From Deltaproteobacteria bacterium HGW-Deltaproteobacteria-18 (GTDB taxonomy: Bacteria > Desulfobacterota > Desulfovibrionia > Desulfovibrionales > Desulfomicrobiaceae): a stretch of DNA of 64,000 nucleotides. Every line of letters starts with the position of its first letter. Position 1 is the stretch's first letter. The stretch is taken from assembly GCA_002841885.1 (NCBI GenBank), contig PHBE01000014.1, positions 36,531 through 100,530 on the forward strand, written 5' to 3'. The position numbers and the translations under genes were made by a program. Shown here piece after piece: positions 49,470 through 58,850 of the stretch. The notes beneath the pieces are model-generated. The model was not told the DNA's origin. It did no database searches and saw nothing but the letters and a program-made list of their open reading frames with translations.

Positions 49470-50474
49470 ATGGCATCACCCCCCGCCCGTCACGTCCTGG
49501 CCACCAGTCAGACCCTGTGCTTCAACGCAAAGGGAATCCCCGTGGACTGCACGGGCAGCGGTCAGGACGGAGAGTTTCGCACCGGAATCGCGTGGCCGGT
49601 CCCAAGGTTCAGACTGCTGGAAAACGAACTGGCGCAGGACCTCCTAACGGGTCTCGTCTGGCCGCGCACGGCCTCCGTGGGCGACTTCCCCATGTCCTGG
49701 ACCGAGGCCCTGGCCGCCGTGGCCGACATGAACCGCGAGAACGCCTTCGGCCATGCCGACTGGCGTCTGCCCAACCGCCGCGAGCTTTCAAGCCTTGTCA
49801 GCTACAACCACCATCGCCCCGCCCTGCCTGCCGGGCACCCCTTCACGGTCAGCCAGACCTGGTACTGGACCTCTACCACGGCCGCCATCGCCCCGGACTG
49901 CGCCTGGCGCGTACATCTTGAAGGCGGCCGCATGTTCTACGGAGACAAGACCCGCGACGCCATGGTCTGGCCGGTGCGGGGATACAGCCACGTGCTTGCC
50001 CGCACCGGGCAACGGCGGTGCTGGGACTCCGCAGGGAGTGTTATCGAATGCGCGGCGGCAGGCCAGGACGGGGAGTTGCGCACAGGCGCTCCCTGGCCGG
50101 AGCCCCGGTTTGTGGTCGAAGAAGGCGGAGTGCGGGATATGCTGACAGGACTTTTGTGGGCCAGGTCAACGGATCCGCTGGGGATCTGTACCTGGGAGGA
50201 AGCGCTGTCGGCCGCGACTGGAGGGCGCGAACAGGGCCGCAAATGGCGTCTGCCGACCATCCGCGAACTGGAATCGCTGGTCAACGCCGAGCACCACAAC
50301 CCCGCCCTGCCCGAAAACCATCCCTTCACGGACATCCGCGAAGCCTACTGGTCCTCGACCAGCAGCGCCTACGCCCCGGACTGGGCCTACTGCCTGTATC
50401 TGCACAAGGGCGCCGTGGGCGTGGGTTTCAAGATGAAGAGGGAATTTCATGCCTGGCTCGTGGCAGGAGCGTAA
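49470..50474 (+). CDS. Double DUF1566 (Lcl C-terminal-type) domain protein
   Basis: The protein has 334 residues with two copies of a DUF1566-type domain, each about 150 residues. Both copies show T-G-S/A-x-Q-D-G-E, L-T-G-L-x-W, W-R-L-P-x-x-R-E-L, H-H-x-P-A-L-P, H-P-F-T and Y-W-T/S-S-T. No signal peptide is seen at the chosen start (ATG at 49470 with GGAG 5 bases upstream, overlapping the end of the DksA-like gene). Domains of this type resemble C-type-lectin or formylglycine-generating folds, and some act in adhesion. The role here is unknown. Confidence 0.85.
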   Translation: MASPPARHVLATSQTLCFNAKGIPVDCTGSGQDGEFRTGIAWPVPRFRLLENELAQDLLTGLVWPRTASVGDFPMSWTEALAAVADMNRENAFGHADWRLPNRRELSSLVSYNHHRPALPAGHPFTVSQTWYWTSTTAAIAPDCAWRVHLEGGRMFYGDKTRDAMVWPVRGYSHVLARTGQRRCWDSAGSVIECAAAGQDGELRTGAPWPEPRFVVEEGGVRDMLTGLLWARSTDPLGICTWEEALSAATGGREQGRKWRLPTIRELESLVNAEHHNPALPENHPFTDIREAYWSSTSSAYAPDWAYCLYLHKGAVGVGFKMKREFHAWLVAGA

Positions 50475-50554
50475 GCGGCCCGAAGATTCTCCCCCGTCCA
50501 TGACGCAGCACGGAGGAATTCAGGACAGCCGGTCTTCGAGACAAACGCGGCCGC

Positions 50555-51325
50555 CTAGTTCAAATACTTGTCTTCGATCCTGTCGACGGTTCCATCGTCC
50601 AGCATCTTCCTGAGTTCCGCATCGAAGCGCTCCACGAATTCCCGCGAAACGCGAGCTTTGGAAAAGCCCATGACCGTGCCCTTGTCGTCCGGACTTCTGA
50701 GACTGAACGGGGCCTGTTTCACTTCGGCCATCCTGCCTGTGGCCATCAGTTCGTGCTTGCCGACGATGCTGTTGACGATGAGCGCGTCAAACCGCCCCTC
50801 CAGCAGCATGCCCATCAGGCTTGCGACATGCGGCGCTTCAACCTTCACGATGGCCGCATCATCGGCGAACACGGACGGAAAGACGAAACCGCGCACGACT
50901 CCCACGCTCCTGCCCCGCAGATCCTCGACACGCCTTGGCTCAAAGGATGCGTCTTTCCTGGTGAAGAAAATGTAGCTCGTGTCGGTCCGGTAAGGCAGCG
51001 ACCAGAGCAGATACCTGTCCCGCTCCACACGAAAACTCAGGGATGTGGTCAGGTCCGCCCGGCCTTGCTCCAGCAGGGCCAGCGCCCTCTTGAACGGGAC
51101 CAACTGGACGGTAGTCCTGACGCCCATGTTTTCAAGGGCCGTCATGGCCACCTCCATGTCTATTCCCGGCCCGAGGGGGTCGCCTTGCGGCATGACGTAG
51201 GGTGGGTAGGGCGCATTGACCAGCACAACCTCCGCCGCCTCCTCGGCCGGGAGCGGCGTTGACCCGACCAGATTCGAAATCGTCAGAACTACAAAAATAA
51301 GTAATATTTTCAAATTGTTAATCAT
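50555..51325 (-). CDS. Periplasmic solute-binding protein (SBP_bac_3-like)
   Basis: The protein has 256 residues from the ATG at 51325. A signal peptide is clear (M-I-N-N-L-K-I-L-L-I-F-V-V-L then cleavage near L-P-A-E). The body has the SBP family 3 layout: P-Y-P-P-Y-V, G-P-G-I-D-M-E-V, L-E-Q-G-R-A-D-L-T-T-S-L and D-L-R-G-R-S-V-G-V. No permease or ATPase genes are adjacent, so it may feed a distant transporter or a sensor. It lies 94 bases behind the formate dehydrogenase-like gene on the same strand. A start at 51385 is possible but would bury the signal. Confidence 0.87.
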   Translation of the reverse strand: MINNLKILLIFVVLTISNLVGSTPLPAEEAAEVVLVNAPYPPYVMPQGDPLGPGIDMEVAMTALENMGVRTTVQLVPFKRALALLEQGRADLTTSLSFRVERDRYLLWSLPYRTDTSYIFFTRKDASFEPRRVEDLRGRSVGVVRGFVFPSVFADDAAIVKVEAPHVASLMGMLLEGRFDALIVNSIVGKHELMATGRMAEVKQAPFSLRSPDDKGTVMGFSKARVSREFVERFDAELRKMLDDGTVDRIEDKYLN

Positions 51326-51419
51326 CAAAACAGCCTTGACTCCCGGTTGACCCCAAACAGCACAAGCCGTCACAACACCTTTCATGCAATCTGCTCGCCC
51401 CTGCCCGATCGCGTCTCCT

Positions 51420-54080
51420 TCAGCATGCGCTGATACGCACCGCGCACACCTTGAACTCCGGAATCCCGGCCGTGGCGTCGTGGGCGGAGTTGGTCAGGGC
51501 GTTGGCCGCCGCCTCGGCGAAATGAAAGGGAATGAAAACCAGCCCCGGCGTGACGCGACGCGTGACCGTGGCCGTAACCGTGATCTCGCCCCGCCTCGAC
51601 GCCACCCGGACCTGCTGGCCGGGCGCTATCCCGAGACGCGCGGCATCCTCGGGGTGAATCTCGACCGGGCATGAGGGCATGATCCGGTTCAGGCCCTCGC
51701 TTTTGCGGGTCATGGTGCCGGTGTGATAATGCTCGAGCACCCTGCCGGTGCTGAGCACGAAGGGGTAGTCCAGGTCCGGCATCTCCGCCGGGGCTTGCGG
51801 GTGCGTCGGGATGAAGCGTCCCCTGCCCCGGGGAAAGGTCTCGCGGTGCAGGATGGGAGTGCCGGGATGAGCCTGATCCGGGCAGGGCCAGACGAGCCCC
51901 TCCCGCCTGATGCGACGATAATCGATGCCGCCGTAGATGGGTGCGGCCAGGGCTATCTCGCGCATGATCTCTTCGGGACGATCGTAGCCCATGGGCACGC
52001 CCAGGCGCGGGCCCAGAAGGTTCAGGATGCGCCAGTCCGGGAGCGCCTCTCCCGGACACGGCACGGTCGCCCGCACACGCTGCACGCGGCGGTCGGTGTT
52101 GGTGAAGGTGCCGTCCTTTTCAAGCGCAGACGCCGCAGGCAGGACCACATCGGCAAGCCGCGCGGTCTCGGTCAGAAAAATGTCCTGCACGACCAGAAAA
52201 TCAAGAGCCCTGAGCCTGGCCTGCGCATGCGGCGCATCCGCGTCCGACACGGCGGGGTTCTCACCCATGATGTACATGGCCCGAAGCCCCGGCGAGGCAA
52301 ACATCTCGGTCGCAGTGAGGCCCGGAGTCTTGGAGAGGGACATCTTCCACAGGCTTTCAATCCGCCCCAGAGCCGCACCGTCGTCCACCCGTCCGTATCC
52401 GGGCAGCACGCCCGGCAATCCGCCCATGTCGCAGGAGCCCTGCACGTTGTTCTGTCCCCGCAGCGGATTGATTCCCGCTCCCGGGCGGCCGACCTGACCG
52501 CAGAGCATGGCCAGATTGGCCAGGGCCAGCACCGTGTCCGTGCCACAGGTATGCTGGGTGATGCCCATGCAGTACAGAATAGTCGCGGCTCCCGCCCGGG
52601 CGTAGAGGCGTGCCGCCCGCTCAAGGTCCGCGGCCGGAATTCCGGTCTCGTACTGCACATATGCGGGGGTATAGACGGCCAGAGCCTCGCGCAACTCCTC
52701 GAACCCTTCGGTCCGGCGATCCATGAAGTCCCGATTCTCCAGGCCTTCGCGCAGGATGACGTACATGAGGCCGTTGATCCACGCGATGTCGGTGCCGGGC
52801 CTTGGGCGCAGCCAGAGGTGGGCGTGGCGGGTCAGGCCGATCGCGCGCGGGTCAACGACCACAAGCGTGGCCCCGGAGCGGGCGGCGCGCTTGATGCGAT
52901 TCGAGAACACGGGGTGCGTTTCGGTGGTGTTGGAGCCGGTGACCAGGATCACATCGGCGTTGATCACATCGGCCATGACATTGGTCGGCGAGGCGCTGCC
53001 AAAGGCCTGCACCAGCGCCTCAAGGGAGGAGGCATGGCACAGCCGGGCGCAGTGATCCACGTTGTTGGTGCCCATACAGCGCGCCATTTTTTGAAACAGG
53101 TAGTTTTCCTCGTTGGTGCAGCGGGCCGAGGCCAGAAAACCCAGGCTTTGCGGTCCATGCTTCTCGCGCAGAGCCAGAAGGCGGGAAGCCACCAGTTCAA
53201 GGGCCTCGTCCCAGCCGGCCGGGACAAGCTCGCCGTCGCGGCGGATCAGCGGAGACGTGAGGCGGTCGGGATGCGCGGTGAAATCCAGGGCGAAACGCCC
53301 CTTCACGCAGAGGCTGCCCTCGTTGTGCCCGTCCATGGCGCCAAGAACATGCTGGATGCGCCCGTCCTTCACGTGCACATCCATCTGGCAGCCCACGCCG
53401 CAATACGGGCAGGTGGTGCGTACCGGCCTCGTCTCGCACAGGCGGGATTTGCCGCGCGCATCGTGAATGCTCAGCGCCCCCACCGGGCAGGCCTGAAGGC
53501 ATTCGCCGCAAAAAACGCAGTCCGACTCGGCCAGTGTGGTGTCGCATCCGGCCACGATCTTGGTGGCCGCGCCGCGGTAGCCGAAATCGATGGCCTCATT
53601 GACCTGGATCTCGTTGCAGGCCTGCACGCAGCGCCCGCACAGGATGCACTTGGAAAAATCGCGGACGATGAACGGATTGCCGGTCTCGGGAGAATAGCGG
53701 GGTCTGGGCCGCTCGAAGGCGCCGGTGCCGACCCCGTAGCGGAACGCAAGACTCTGCAGGGCGCAATCTCCCGCCGCCGGGCACAGCAGGCAGTCATGAT
53801 TTCCGGAATCGAGCATGAGACGCAAAATGGTCTTGCGGGCGCGGAGCACACGTGCGGAGTCGGTGTCGACAACCATCCCCGCAGCCGCCGGAGCCGCACA
53901 GGATGCGACCAGGGTGCGCGCGCCCCGGACCTCCACCACGCAGATGCGGCAGGCGCCCGTGGGCACGCAGTTCGGCAGATGGCACAGGGTCGGTATGAAT
54001 ATGCCGTGCGCCTTGGCCGCCTCCAGAATGGTCTGGCCGGGGGAGAAGGTGCAGGTGATGCCGTTGATGGTCAGTTCCAT
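51420..54080 (-). CDS. NAD-linked formate dehydrogenase-like alpha subunit (Mo/W, Cys type)
   Basis: The protein has 886 residues from the ATG at 54080, with GGGAG 5 bases upstream. An N-terminal 2Fe-2S ferredoxin domain (C-H-L-P-N-C-V-P-T-G-A-C-R-I-C) is followed by a His/Cys cluster region and a 2x[4Fe-4S] ferredoxin (C-I-L-C-G-R-C-V-Q-A-C; C-V-F-C-G-E-C-L-Q-A-C-P). The molybdopterin core begins C-P-Y-C-G-V-G-C-Q-M. The metal-ligand position is C348 in D-H-C-A-R-L-C-H-A, a Cys where some homologues have selenocysteine. It is the catalytic subunit with the NuoF- and NuoE-like genes upstream. Confidence 0.93.
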   Translation of the reverse strand: MELTINGITCTFSPGQTILEAAKAHGIFIPTLCHLPNCVPTGACRICVVEVRGARTLVASCAAPAAAGMVVDTDSARVLRARKTILRLMLDSGNHDCLLCPAAGDCALQSLAFRYGVGTGAFERPRPRYSPETGNPFIVRDFSKCILCGRCVQACNEIQVNEAIDFGYRGAATKIVAGCDTTLAESDCVFCGECLQACPVGALSIHDARGKSRLCETRPVRTTCPYCGVGCQMDVHVKDGRIQHVLGAMDGHNEGSLCVKGRFALDFTAHPDRLTSPLIRRDGELVPAGWDEALELVASRLLALREKHGPQSLGFLASARCTNEENYLFQKMARCMGTNNVDHCARLCHASSLEALVQAFGSASPTNVMADVINADVILVTGSNTTETHPVFSNRIKRAARSGATLVVVDPRAIGLTRHAHLWLRPRPGTDIAWINGLMYVILREGLENRDFMDRRTEGFEELREALAVYTPAYVQYETGIPAADLERAARLYARAGAATILYCMGITQHTCGTDTVLALANLAMLCGQVGRPGAGINPLRGQNNVQGSCDMGGLPGVLPGYGRVDDGAALGRIESLWKMSLSKTPGLTATEMFASPGLRAMYIMGENPAVSDADAPHAQARLRALDFLVVQDIFLTETARLADVVLPAASALEKDGTFTNTDRRVQRVRATVPCPGEALPDWRILNLLGPRLGVPMGYDRPEEIMREIALAAPIYGGIDYRRIRREGLVWPCPDQAHPGTPILHRETFPRGRGRFIPTHPQAPAEMPDLDYPFVLSTGRVLEHYHTGTMTRKSEGLNRIMPSCPVEIHPEDAARLGIAPGQQVRVASRRGEITVTATVTRRVTPGLVFIPFHFAEAAANALTNSAHDATAGIPEFKVCAVRISAC

Positions 54081-54090
54081 GGCGCTCCCG

Positions 54091-55926
54091 TCATTCGATG
54101 CAGTCAAAGGGACAGGCCTGGAAACACGCCAGGCATCGCACGCATTTTTCGCGGTCGATGCGGGCGGTCTGCTTTTTGGCCCAGGTTATTGCTTCGGCCG
54201 GACACGCCTTTTGACACAGCCCGCACTTGCGGCACAGGTCCTCCCGGACCTCGAACCTGAGCAGGGCCACGCAGCGCTTGGCGGGACAACGCTTCTCCTG
54301 GATGTGGGCCTCGAATTCGTCCCTGAAATGACGCAGGGCCGACAGGATCGGGTTGGACGCGGTCTGGCCCAGACCGCACAGCGAGGCGTCGGTGATGACC
54401 GCGGCCAGGTCCTCCAGCGTGCGCAGATCACCGGGCTTGCCCCGGCCTTCGCAGATGCGGGTCAGGATTTCGAGCTGCCGTCTGGTCCCCTCCCGGCACG
54501 GCGTGCATTTGCCGCAGGATTCGTCCTGGATGAAATCCATGAAGAAGCGGGCCATGTCGACCATGCAGGTGCGGTCGTTCATGACGATGACCCCGCCCGA
54601 GCCCATGATGGCACCGACCTTGGCAATGGCCTCGTAGTCCACGGGCGTGTCCAGCAGATGCGCCGGGATGCTTCCGCCCGACGGCCCGCCGAGCTGCACG
54701 GCCTTGCATTTGCGCTTGCCCGGCACCCCTCCGCCGATGTCGTTCACCAGCACGGACAGCGGCGTGCCCATGTCCACCTCGACCAGCCCGATGTTGTTCA
54801 CGTCGCCCGACAGGGCAAAGACCTTCGTGCCCTTGCTGCCCTCGGTGCCGACGCTCGCGTAATGCGCCCCGCCAAGCCGGATGATGCGGCCGACATTGGC
54901 GAAGGTCTCGACGTTGTTGAGAATCGTCGGTTTGCCCCACAGCCCCTTCTGGGCCGGGAAAGGCGGCCTGGGGACCGGCATGCCGCGCTTTCCTTCGATG
55001 GAGCGCATGAGCGCGGTCTCCTCGCCGCAGACAAAGGCACCGGCGCCCTGGTAGATCCCAAGGTCGAAAGAGAAGTCGCCGCCCAGGATGTTTTCACCCA
55101 ACAGGCCAAGGCTCCGGGCCTGTTCGATGGCGACGGTCAGCCGCTCGATGGCCAGGGGATACTCGGAGCGGCAGTAGATGCAGCCTTGGCGCGCGCCGAT
55201 GGCGATGGCCGCGATGAGCATGCCTTCGAGCACCGCGTGCGGGTCCGATTCAAGGATCGAGCGGTCCATGAACGCGCCGGGATCACCCTCGTCGGCATTG
55301 CAGAGCACGTATTTGACCTCGCCGGGGGAAGCGGCCGCGAATTCCCATTTGAGGCCGGTCGAAAAACCCGCCCCGCCCCTTCCGCGCAGGCCGGAGGCCT
55401 TCATTTCGGACACGATGCCCGCCGGGGAAAGATCGAATAGCGCCTTGGCCAGCCCCTGATATCCGTCGTGGGCGATGGCATGGCCGATGTTGCCGGGATC
55501 GATGCGGCCCTTGTTGCACAGGGTCCAGGGCCGCTGTAGGGCAAAGAAGGGAATCTGATCCATGCACGCCACCGCGTTGCCTTCGGGATCGCGATAGAGC
55601 AGGCGCTCCAGCGGTTCGCCGCCCGCCGAGGCGACCACGTCGGCCGCATCATCCGGATGCACCTTGCAGTACAGGATGTTCCCGGGCTGCGCGACGGCCA
55701 CCGGGCCCAGGGCGCAGAAGCCGTTGCAACCCGTCTCCACGACCTGCACACCCCTGCCCTGCCGTGCAGCCTCGACGCGCAGCGCCTCGATGAGCGGCAC
55801 GGAACCCGTGGCATGGCAACCCGTCCCGCTGCAGCAGAAGACGCGCGGCGCGTCCGAGTCCAGCAGCGCCCTTTCGCGGTTGCGCATGGCAGCCAGGCCC
55901 GCGCGGTCCAGTCTGTTCGTCATCAT
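54091..55926 (-). CDS. NuoF/HydB/FdsB-like diaphorase subunit (FMN, NAD(H), Fe-S)
   Basis: The protein has 611 residues. An N-terminal thioredoxin-like 2Fe-2S domain (C-C-S-G-T-G-C-H ... C-N-G-F-C) is followed by the NADH/FMN core G-L-R-G-R-G-G-A-G-F-S-T-G and G-A-F-V-C-G-E-E-T-A-L. The [4Fe-4S] motif S-C-G-K-C-T-P-C-R-E-G comes next, and a C-terminal 2x[4Fe-4S] ferredoxin ends the protein (C-R-K-C-G-L-C-Q-K-A-C-P; C-V-R-C-L-A-C-F-Q-A-C-P). The extra ferredoxin is typical of bifurcating or ferredoxin-coupled relatives. Its start overlaps the NuoE-like stop by 4 bases. It is 10 bases from the alpha subunit start. Confidence 0.93.
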   Translation of the reverse strand: MMTNRLDRAGLAAMRNRERALLDSDAPRVFCCSGTGCHATGSVPLIEALRVEAARQGRGVQVVETGCNGFCALGPVAVAQPGNILYCKVHPDDAADVVASAGGEPLERLLYRDPEGNAVACMDQIPFFALQRPWTLCNKGRIDPGNIGHAIAHDGYQGLAKALFDLSPAGIVSEMKASGLRGRGGAGFSTGLKWEFAAASPGEVKYVLCNADEGDPGAFMDRSILESDPHAVLEGMLIAAIAIGARQGCIYCRSEYPLAIERLTVAIEQARSLGLLGENILGGDFSFDLGIYQGAGAFVCGEETALMRSIEGKRGMPVPRPPFPAQKGLWGKPTILNNVETFANVGRIIRLGGAHYASVGTEGSKGTKVFALSGDVNNIGLVEVDMGTPLSVLVNDIGGGVPGKRKCKAVQLGGPSGGSIPAHLLDTPVDYEAIAKVGAIMGSGGVIVMNDRTCMVDMARFFMDFIQDESCGKCTPCREGTRRQLEILTRICEGRGKPGDLRTLEDLAAVITDASLCGLGQTASNPILSALRHFRDEFEAHIQEKRCPAKRCVALLRFEVREDLCRKCGLCQKACPAEAITWAKKQTARIDREKCVRCLACFQACPFDCIE

Positions 55927-56534
55927 TCGTACCCCTCCAGAATCTCGCAGGCCGAATCGGGCGTGACCCCGCCATGGGTATCACGGTCCACGACCATGAC
56001 CGGCGCCAGGCCGCACGCGCCCAGGCAGCGCACCGGCTCCAGGCTGAATCGGCCGCTCTCGCAGGTCCCGCCGGCCTTGACGCCGAAACGCCGCTCCACG
56101 CGATCCAGGACCTCGCGCACGCCGCGCACGTAGCAGGCCGTGCCCGTGCAGACGCGAACCTGGTGGCGTCCTTTGGGCTCCAGGGAAAAGAGTGAATAGA
56201 AGGACACCACCCCGTACACCCTGGACACGGGAATGCCCATGCCCCGAGCGATGTGTGCGATGAGTTCCAGAGGAAAATAGCCCACTATGTCCTGGCACAG
56301 ACGAAGGACGGTAATAAGGGCGCCCGGGGCATCGCGGTGTTCGGCAATGAAGGCGTCGGCCTGGACCAGGTGTTCTGCGGTGAGAGCGTTCAAGAAAACC
56401 ACGCGGGGTTGGGGGTTGCAGCGGAAAGCCAAGTCATAGTGCAGGGCGCCGGGATGCGCAAACGTGTTTTGGACGGCCGCGCCGACAGGGTGGACGATAT
56501 GGAGCGGATGAGCGTAATGGACACCTAGAACCAT
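55923..56534 (-). CDS. NuoE/FdsG-like 2Fe-2S thioredoxin-fold subunit
   Basis: The protein has 203 residues from the ATG at 56534, or about 159 from a GTG at 56402. The latter fits the family length better and leaves room for a promoter, but neither start has a Shine-Dalgarno sequence. The family features are G-A-L-I-T-V-L-R-L-C-Q-D-I-V-G-Y, the V-Y-G-V-V-S-F-Y-S-L-F loop and four Cys in C-T-G-T-A-C and C-L-G-A-C-G. It completes a three-subunit NAD-linked complex (E-F-alpha order). Confidence 0.87.
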   Translation of the reverse strand: MVLGVHYAHPLHIVHPVGAAVQNTFAHPGALHYDLAFRCNPQPRVVFLNALTAEHLVQADAFIAEHRDAPGALITVLRLCQDIVGYFPLELIAHIARGMGIPVSRVYGVVSFYSLFSLEPKGRHQVRVCTGTACYVRGVREVLDRVERRFGVKAGGTCESGRFSLEPVRCLGACGLAPVMVVDRDTHGGVTPDSACEILEGYE

Positions 56535-56569
56535 AGGCCATGGGCAGCGGCCCGGGCCGGGAGGACAGC

Positions 56570-57010
56570 ATGCACGCCCACGACTCCTTTGACCTGAAGC
56601 GTTTTCTGCAGGCTCAGGAAAACACGTATGACCGGGCCCTGGCCGAACTGCGCGCCGGCCGCAAGACATCCCATTGGATATGGTACGTGTTCCCGCAGAT
56701 CGACGGACTGGGCCGCAGCCCCGCGGCCCGGCACTATGCGATCAAGAGCCTGGCCGAGGCCAGGGCCTACCTCGCGCATCCGGTGCTCGGGGCCAGGCTC
56801 CGGGAATGCACCCGGGCCATGCTTGCGCTGCAGGGCCTCACGGCCCATGAGATCCTCGGAGACCCGGACGACCTCAAATTCTGCTCGTCCATGACCCTGT
56901 TCGAGCACGCGGCCGAGGACAATGACCTGTTTGGCCGGGCCATCGACACCTATTTCGCAGGCCGCCGGGACGCCATGACGCTCATGATCCTTGGAGCCGA
57001 CGGGCTGTAA
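56570..57010 (+). CDS. DUF1810 family protein
   Basis: The protein has 146 residues from the ATG at 56570, with GGAGG 5 bases upstream. The family pattern is easy to see: F-D-L-K-R-F-L-Q-A-Q-E-x-T-Y-D-x-A-L-A-E-L-R-x-G-R-K-x-S-H-W-I-W-Y-x-F-P-Q, then L-G-x-S-x3-R-x-Y-A-I and F-C-S-S-M-T-L-F. The function of the family is not established. It is divergent from the formate dehydrogenase-like operon and the two starts are close together. Confidence 0.9.
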   Translation: MHAHDSFDLKRFLQAQENTYDRALAELRAGRKTSHWIWYVFPQIDGLGRSPAARHYAIKSLAEARAYLAHPVLGARLRECTRAMLALQGLTAHEILGDPDDLKFCSSMTLFEHAAEDNDLFGRAIDTYFAGRRDAMTLMILGADGL

Positions 57011-57034
57011 CGACTAGGCCGGGCAATGCGCCCG

Positions 57035-57063
57035 AAATAAAGAGCCGCCAACGAAGGCGGCTC
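57035..57063 (-). terminator. Rho-independent terminator of the CMD-like gene
   Basis: The perfect 8-bp stem GAGCCGCC/GGCGGCTC has a 6-base loop and is followed on the minus strand by TTTATTT. It is about 19 bases after the stop. Confidence 0.85.
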
Positions 57064-57081
57064 GAATCGACCGAGTCCAGA

Positions 57082-57405
57082 TTATTTTTTACAGGAACAG
57101 TCGACGCCGCCCAGCACGATCTGCTTCCACTCGCCCAGGACGTCGTGGGTCCAGCAGTCGTCGGCACCCGCGGCCTCGCGCATGGTCAGGGCCAGGATGT
57201 AGGACAGCTCTTCCATGGTCGCGCCGGCGTCCAGAGCACCCTTGAAGTGCTTGAGCACACAGGGCTTGGAGCGCCCCTTGATTGACAGGGCCAGACAGAT
57301 GAACTGAAAGGTCTTCTCGTCCAGAACATTTTTGCTGGCCAAAAGCGCGTCCATATTATCCATGGCGGCGGTGAACCCGGGAAAAAATTCAGCAAGCATG
57401 CGCAT
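57082..57405 (-). CDS. Carboxymuconolactone decarboxylase (AhpD-like) family protein
   Basis: The protein has 107 residues. It is an all-helical CMD fold: F-T-A-A-M-D, L-D-E-K-T-F-Q-F-I-C-L-A-L-S, then K-H-F-K-G-A-L-D-A-G-A-T-M-E-E-L-S-Y-I-L-A-L. The usual active-site C-x-x-C of AhpD is not present; a single Cys (K-P-C-V-L-K-H) lies at the helix start. Peroxidase-like activity is therefore uncertain. It is monocistronic, with its own terminator. It is divergent from the FUSC gene across an AT-rich 250-base spacer that holds AATATT repeats. Confidence 0.87.
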   Translation of the reverse strand: MRMLAEFFPGFTAAMDNMDALLASKNVLDEKTFQFICLALSIKGRSKPCVLKHFKGALDAGATMEELSYILALTMREAAGADDCWTHDVLGEWKQIVLGGVDCSCKK

Positions 57406-57664
57406 TGGAGTACCTCGATGAAGGGCTGCAGATTAACGGATTGGAAAAACACACCACGTATTAGGATCAATATTATCAAAAATATTACCACGCAAAAATA
57501 AACGACGCAACGCTTGCCGACCGGGAGACAACGAGCCTGTCGTTGCGCAACCACGCCCTGCGCTTGCGTTTTTTGGATAATGGGACCAGAGGGGCTTCCG
57601 CGTCGCCCGGCCCGGAAGGTGGCTGAAGACCCCGTGCAATACGATTTCAAAACAAGGAATGAAC

Positions 57665-58717
57665 ATGCCTTTCGTTGATCCGGACTCCCACCAGTCCATG
57701 CTCCGCCACGCCTTGAAAACCGGCATCGCCGCAGTGCTGGCCTATGGCATTGCCCATCTTTTCCATCTTAAATACGGCTACTGGGCAACCTTGTCCGCCG
57801 TCATCGTCATGCAGGTCTATGTTGCGGACTCCGTACAGATGTGCCTGTATCGCTTCTCGGGGACAGCCGTGGGCGCGCTGATCGGCATGATCGCCATCCT
57901 GCTCTTCCCGGCCACGCCCGTCATGACCGTGGTGGCCCTGTTCCTTTCGGTGGGCTTCTGCGCCTATATGACCCGCTACAACGCCAGATACCGAATGGCC
58001 GCCATCACAGTCTGCATCGTTGTCCTGGCCAGTATCGACCAGGAGAACCGCCTCGTCTTCGGGATGCTCCGAGTCGTGGAGATCGGCCTGGGCGTGGCTG
58101 CGGCCTTCTTGGTCAGCGTCCTCCTCTGGCCGGTGCGCGCCGGTACCGCCCTCAAAGCCAGGCTCATGGAACGGTTCGGAGACTGCGCCAGGCATTACGA
58201 AACCATCATGGACGCCTTTCTCGCCATGCAGTCCGGGCTTGATCCGCACCTTCTCGACCAGTTCCAGAAGGATATCAGGGATGACCGCGAGCTCTTCCAG
58301 AAGGTATTGCGCCATGAGCGCCGGATGTACCACGAGGACACCGACCTTTTGGGCCTCAAGGTCCGCACCCTCGAAAAATGCCAATCACACCTGCAGACCA
58401 TGCTTCAGGCCCTGAACAGCGAGCAAGGACAGGGCTACGAAATCATCATGGACCGGGAACTGCGCGAACTCGCCTCCGTAACCGTGGAAGGCATGCGCGA
58501 AATCGTTTCCGGCCGGACGCCTTCAACGGACTTGCTGACAAAGGCTCTGGACGCTTCTGAGGCGAGGCTGCATGAACTGCGCATGGGTGGGGCGACCAGA
58601 CGCTTCCATCTGCAGAAACTCGTCCAATTTTTCACCTTCTATCACAGCGCCCAATCCATGGGCAGAGACATCCTTCTTTACAGCCGAAACCCTTTGTTTT
58701 CAGCCCAGCCCGCATGA
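57665..58717 (+). CDS. FUSC/aromatic acid exporter family-like membrane protein
   Basis: The protein has 350 residues from the ATG at 57665, which has AAGGA 7-8 bases upstream; an ATG 6 bases earlier is too close to that site. The N-terminal 165 residues form about six hydrophobic helices (Y-W-A-T-L-S-A-V-I-V-M-Q segment typical of the family; G-T-A-V-G-A-L-I-G). The remainder is a charged helical cytoplasmic domain. Relatives export aromatic acids or other small organics. Confidence 0.87.
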   Translation: MPFVDPDSHQSMLRHALKTGIAAVLAYGIAHLFHLKYGYWATLSAVIVMQVYVADSVQMCLYRFSGTAVGALIGMIAILLFPATPVMTVVALFLSVGFCAYMTRYNARYRMAAITVCIVVLASIDQENRLVFGMLRVVEIGLGVAAAFLVSVLLWPVRAGTALKARLMERFGDCARHYETIMDAFLAMQSGLDPHLLDQFQKDIRDDRELFQKVLRHERRMYHEDTDLLGLKVRTLEKCQSHLQTMLQALNSEQGQGYEIIMDRELRELASVTVEGMREIVSGRTPSTDLLTKALDASEARLHELRMGGATRRFHLQKLVQFFTFYHSAQSMGRDILLYSRNPLFSAQPA

Positions 58718-58850
58718 CATGGCCCGCTGCATGCAATGTGTTTCAGATGCACCAAGATGACGGCACCACTGCAAATATTGACGGTGCATGAGAACAGACC
58801 TATGTTGGGATAATGAGCCAAAAACATCAGCCTCAAAGGAAGGCATCACC

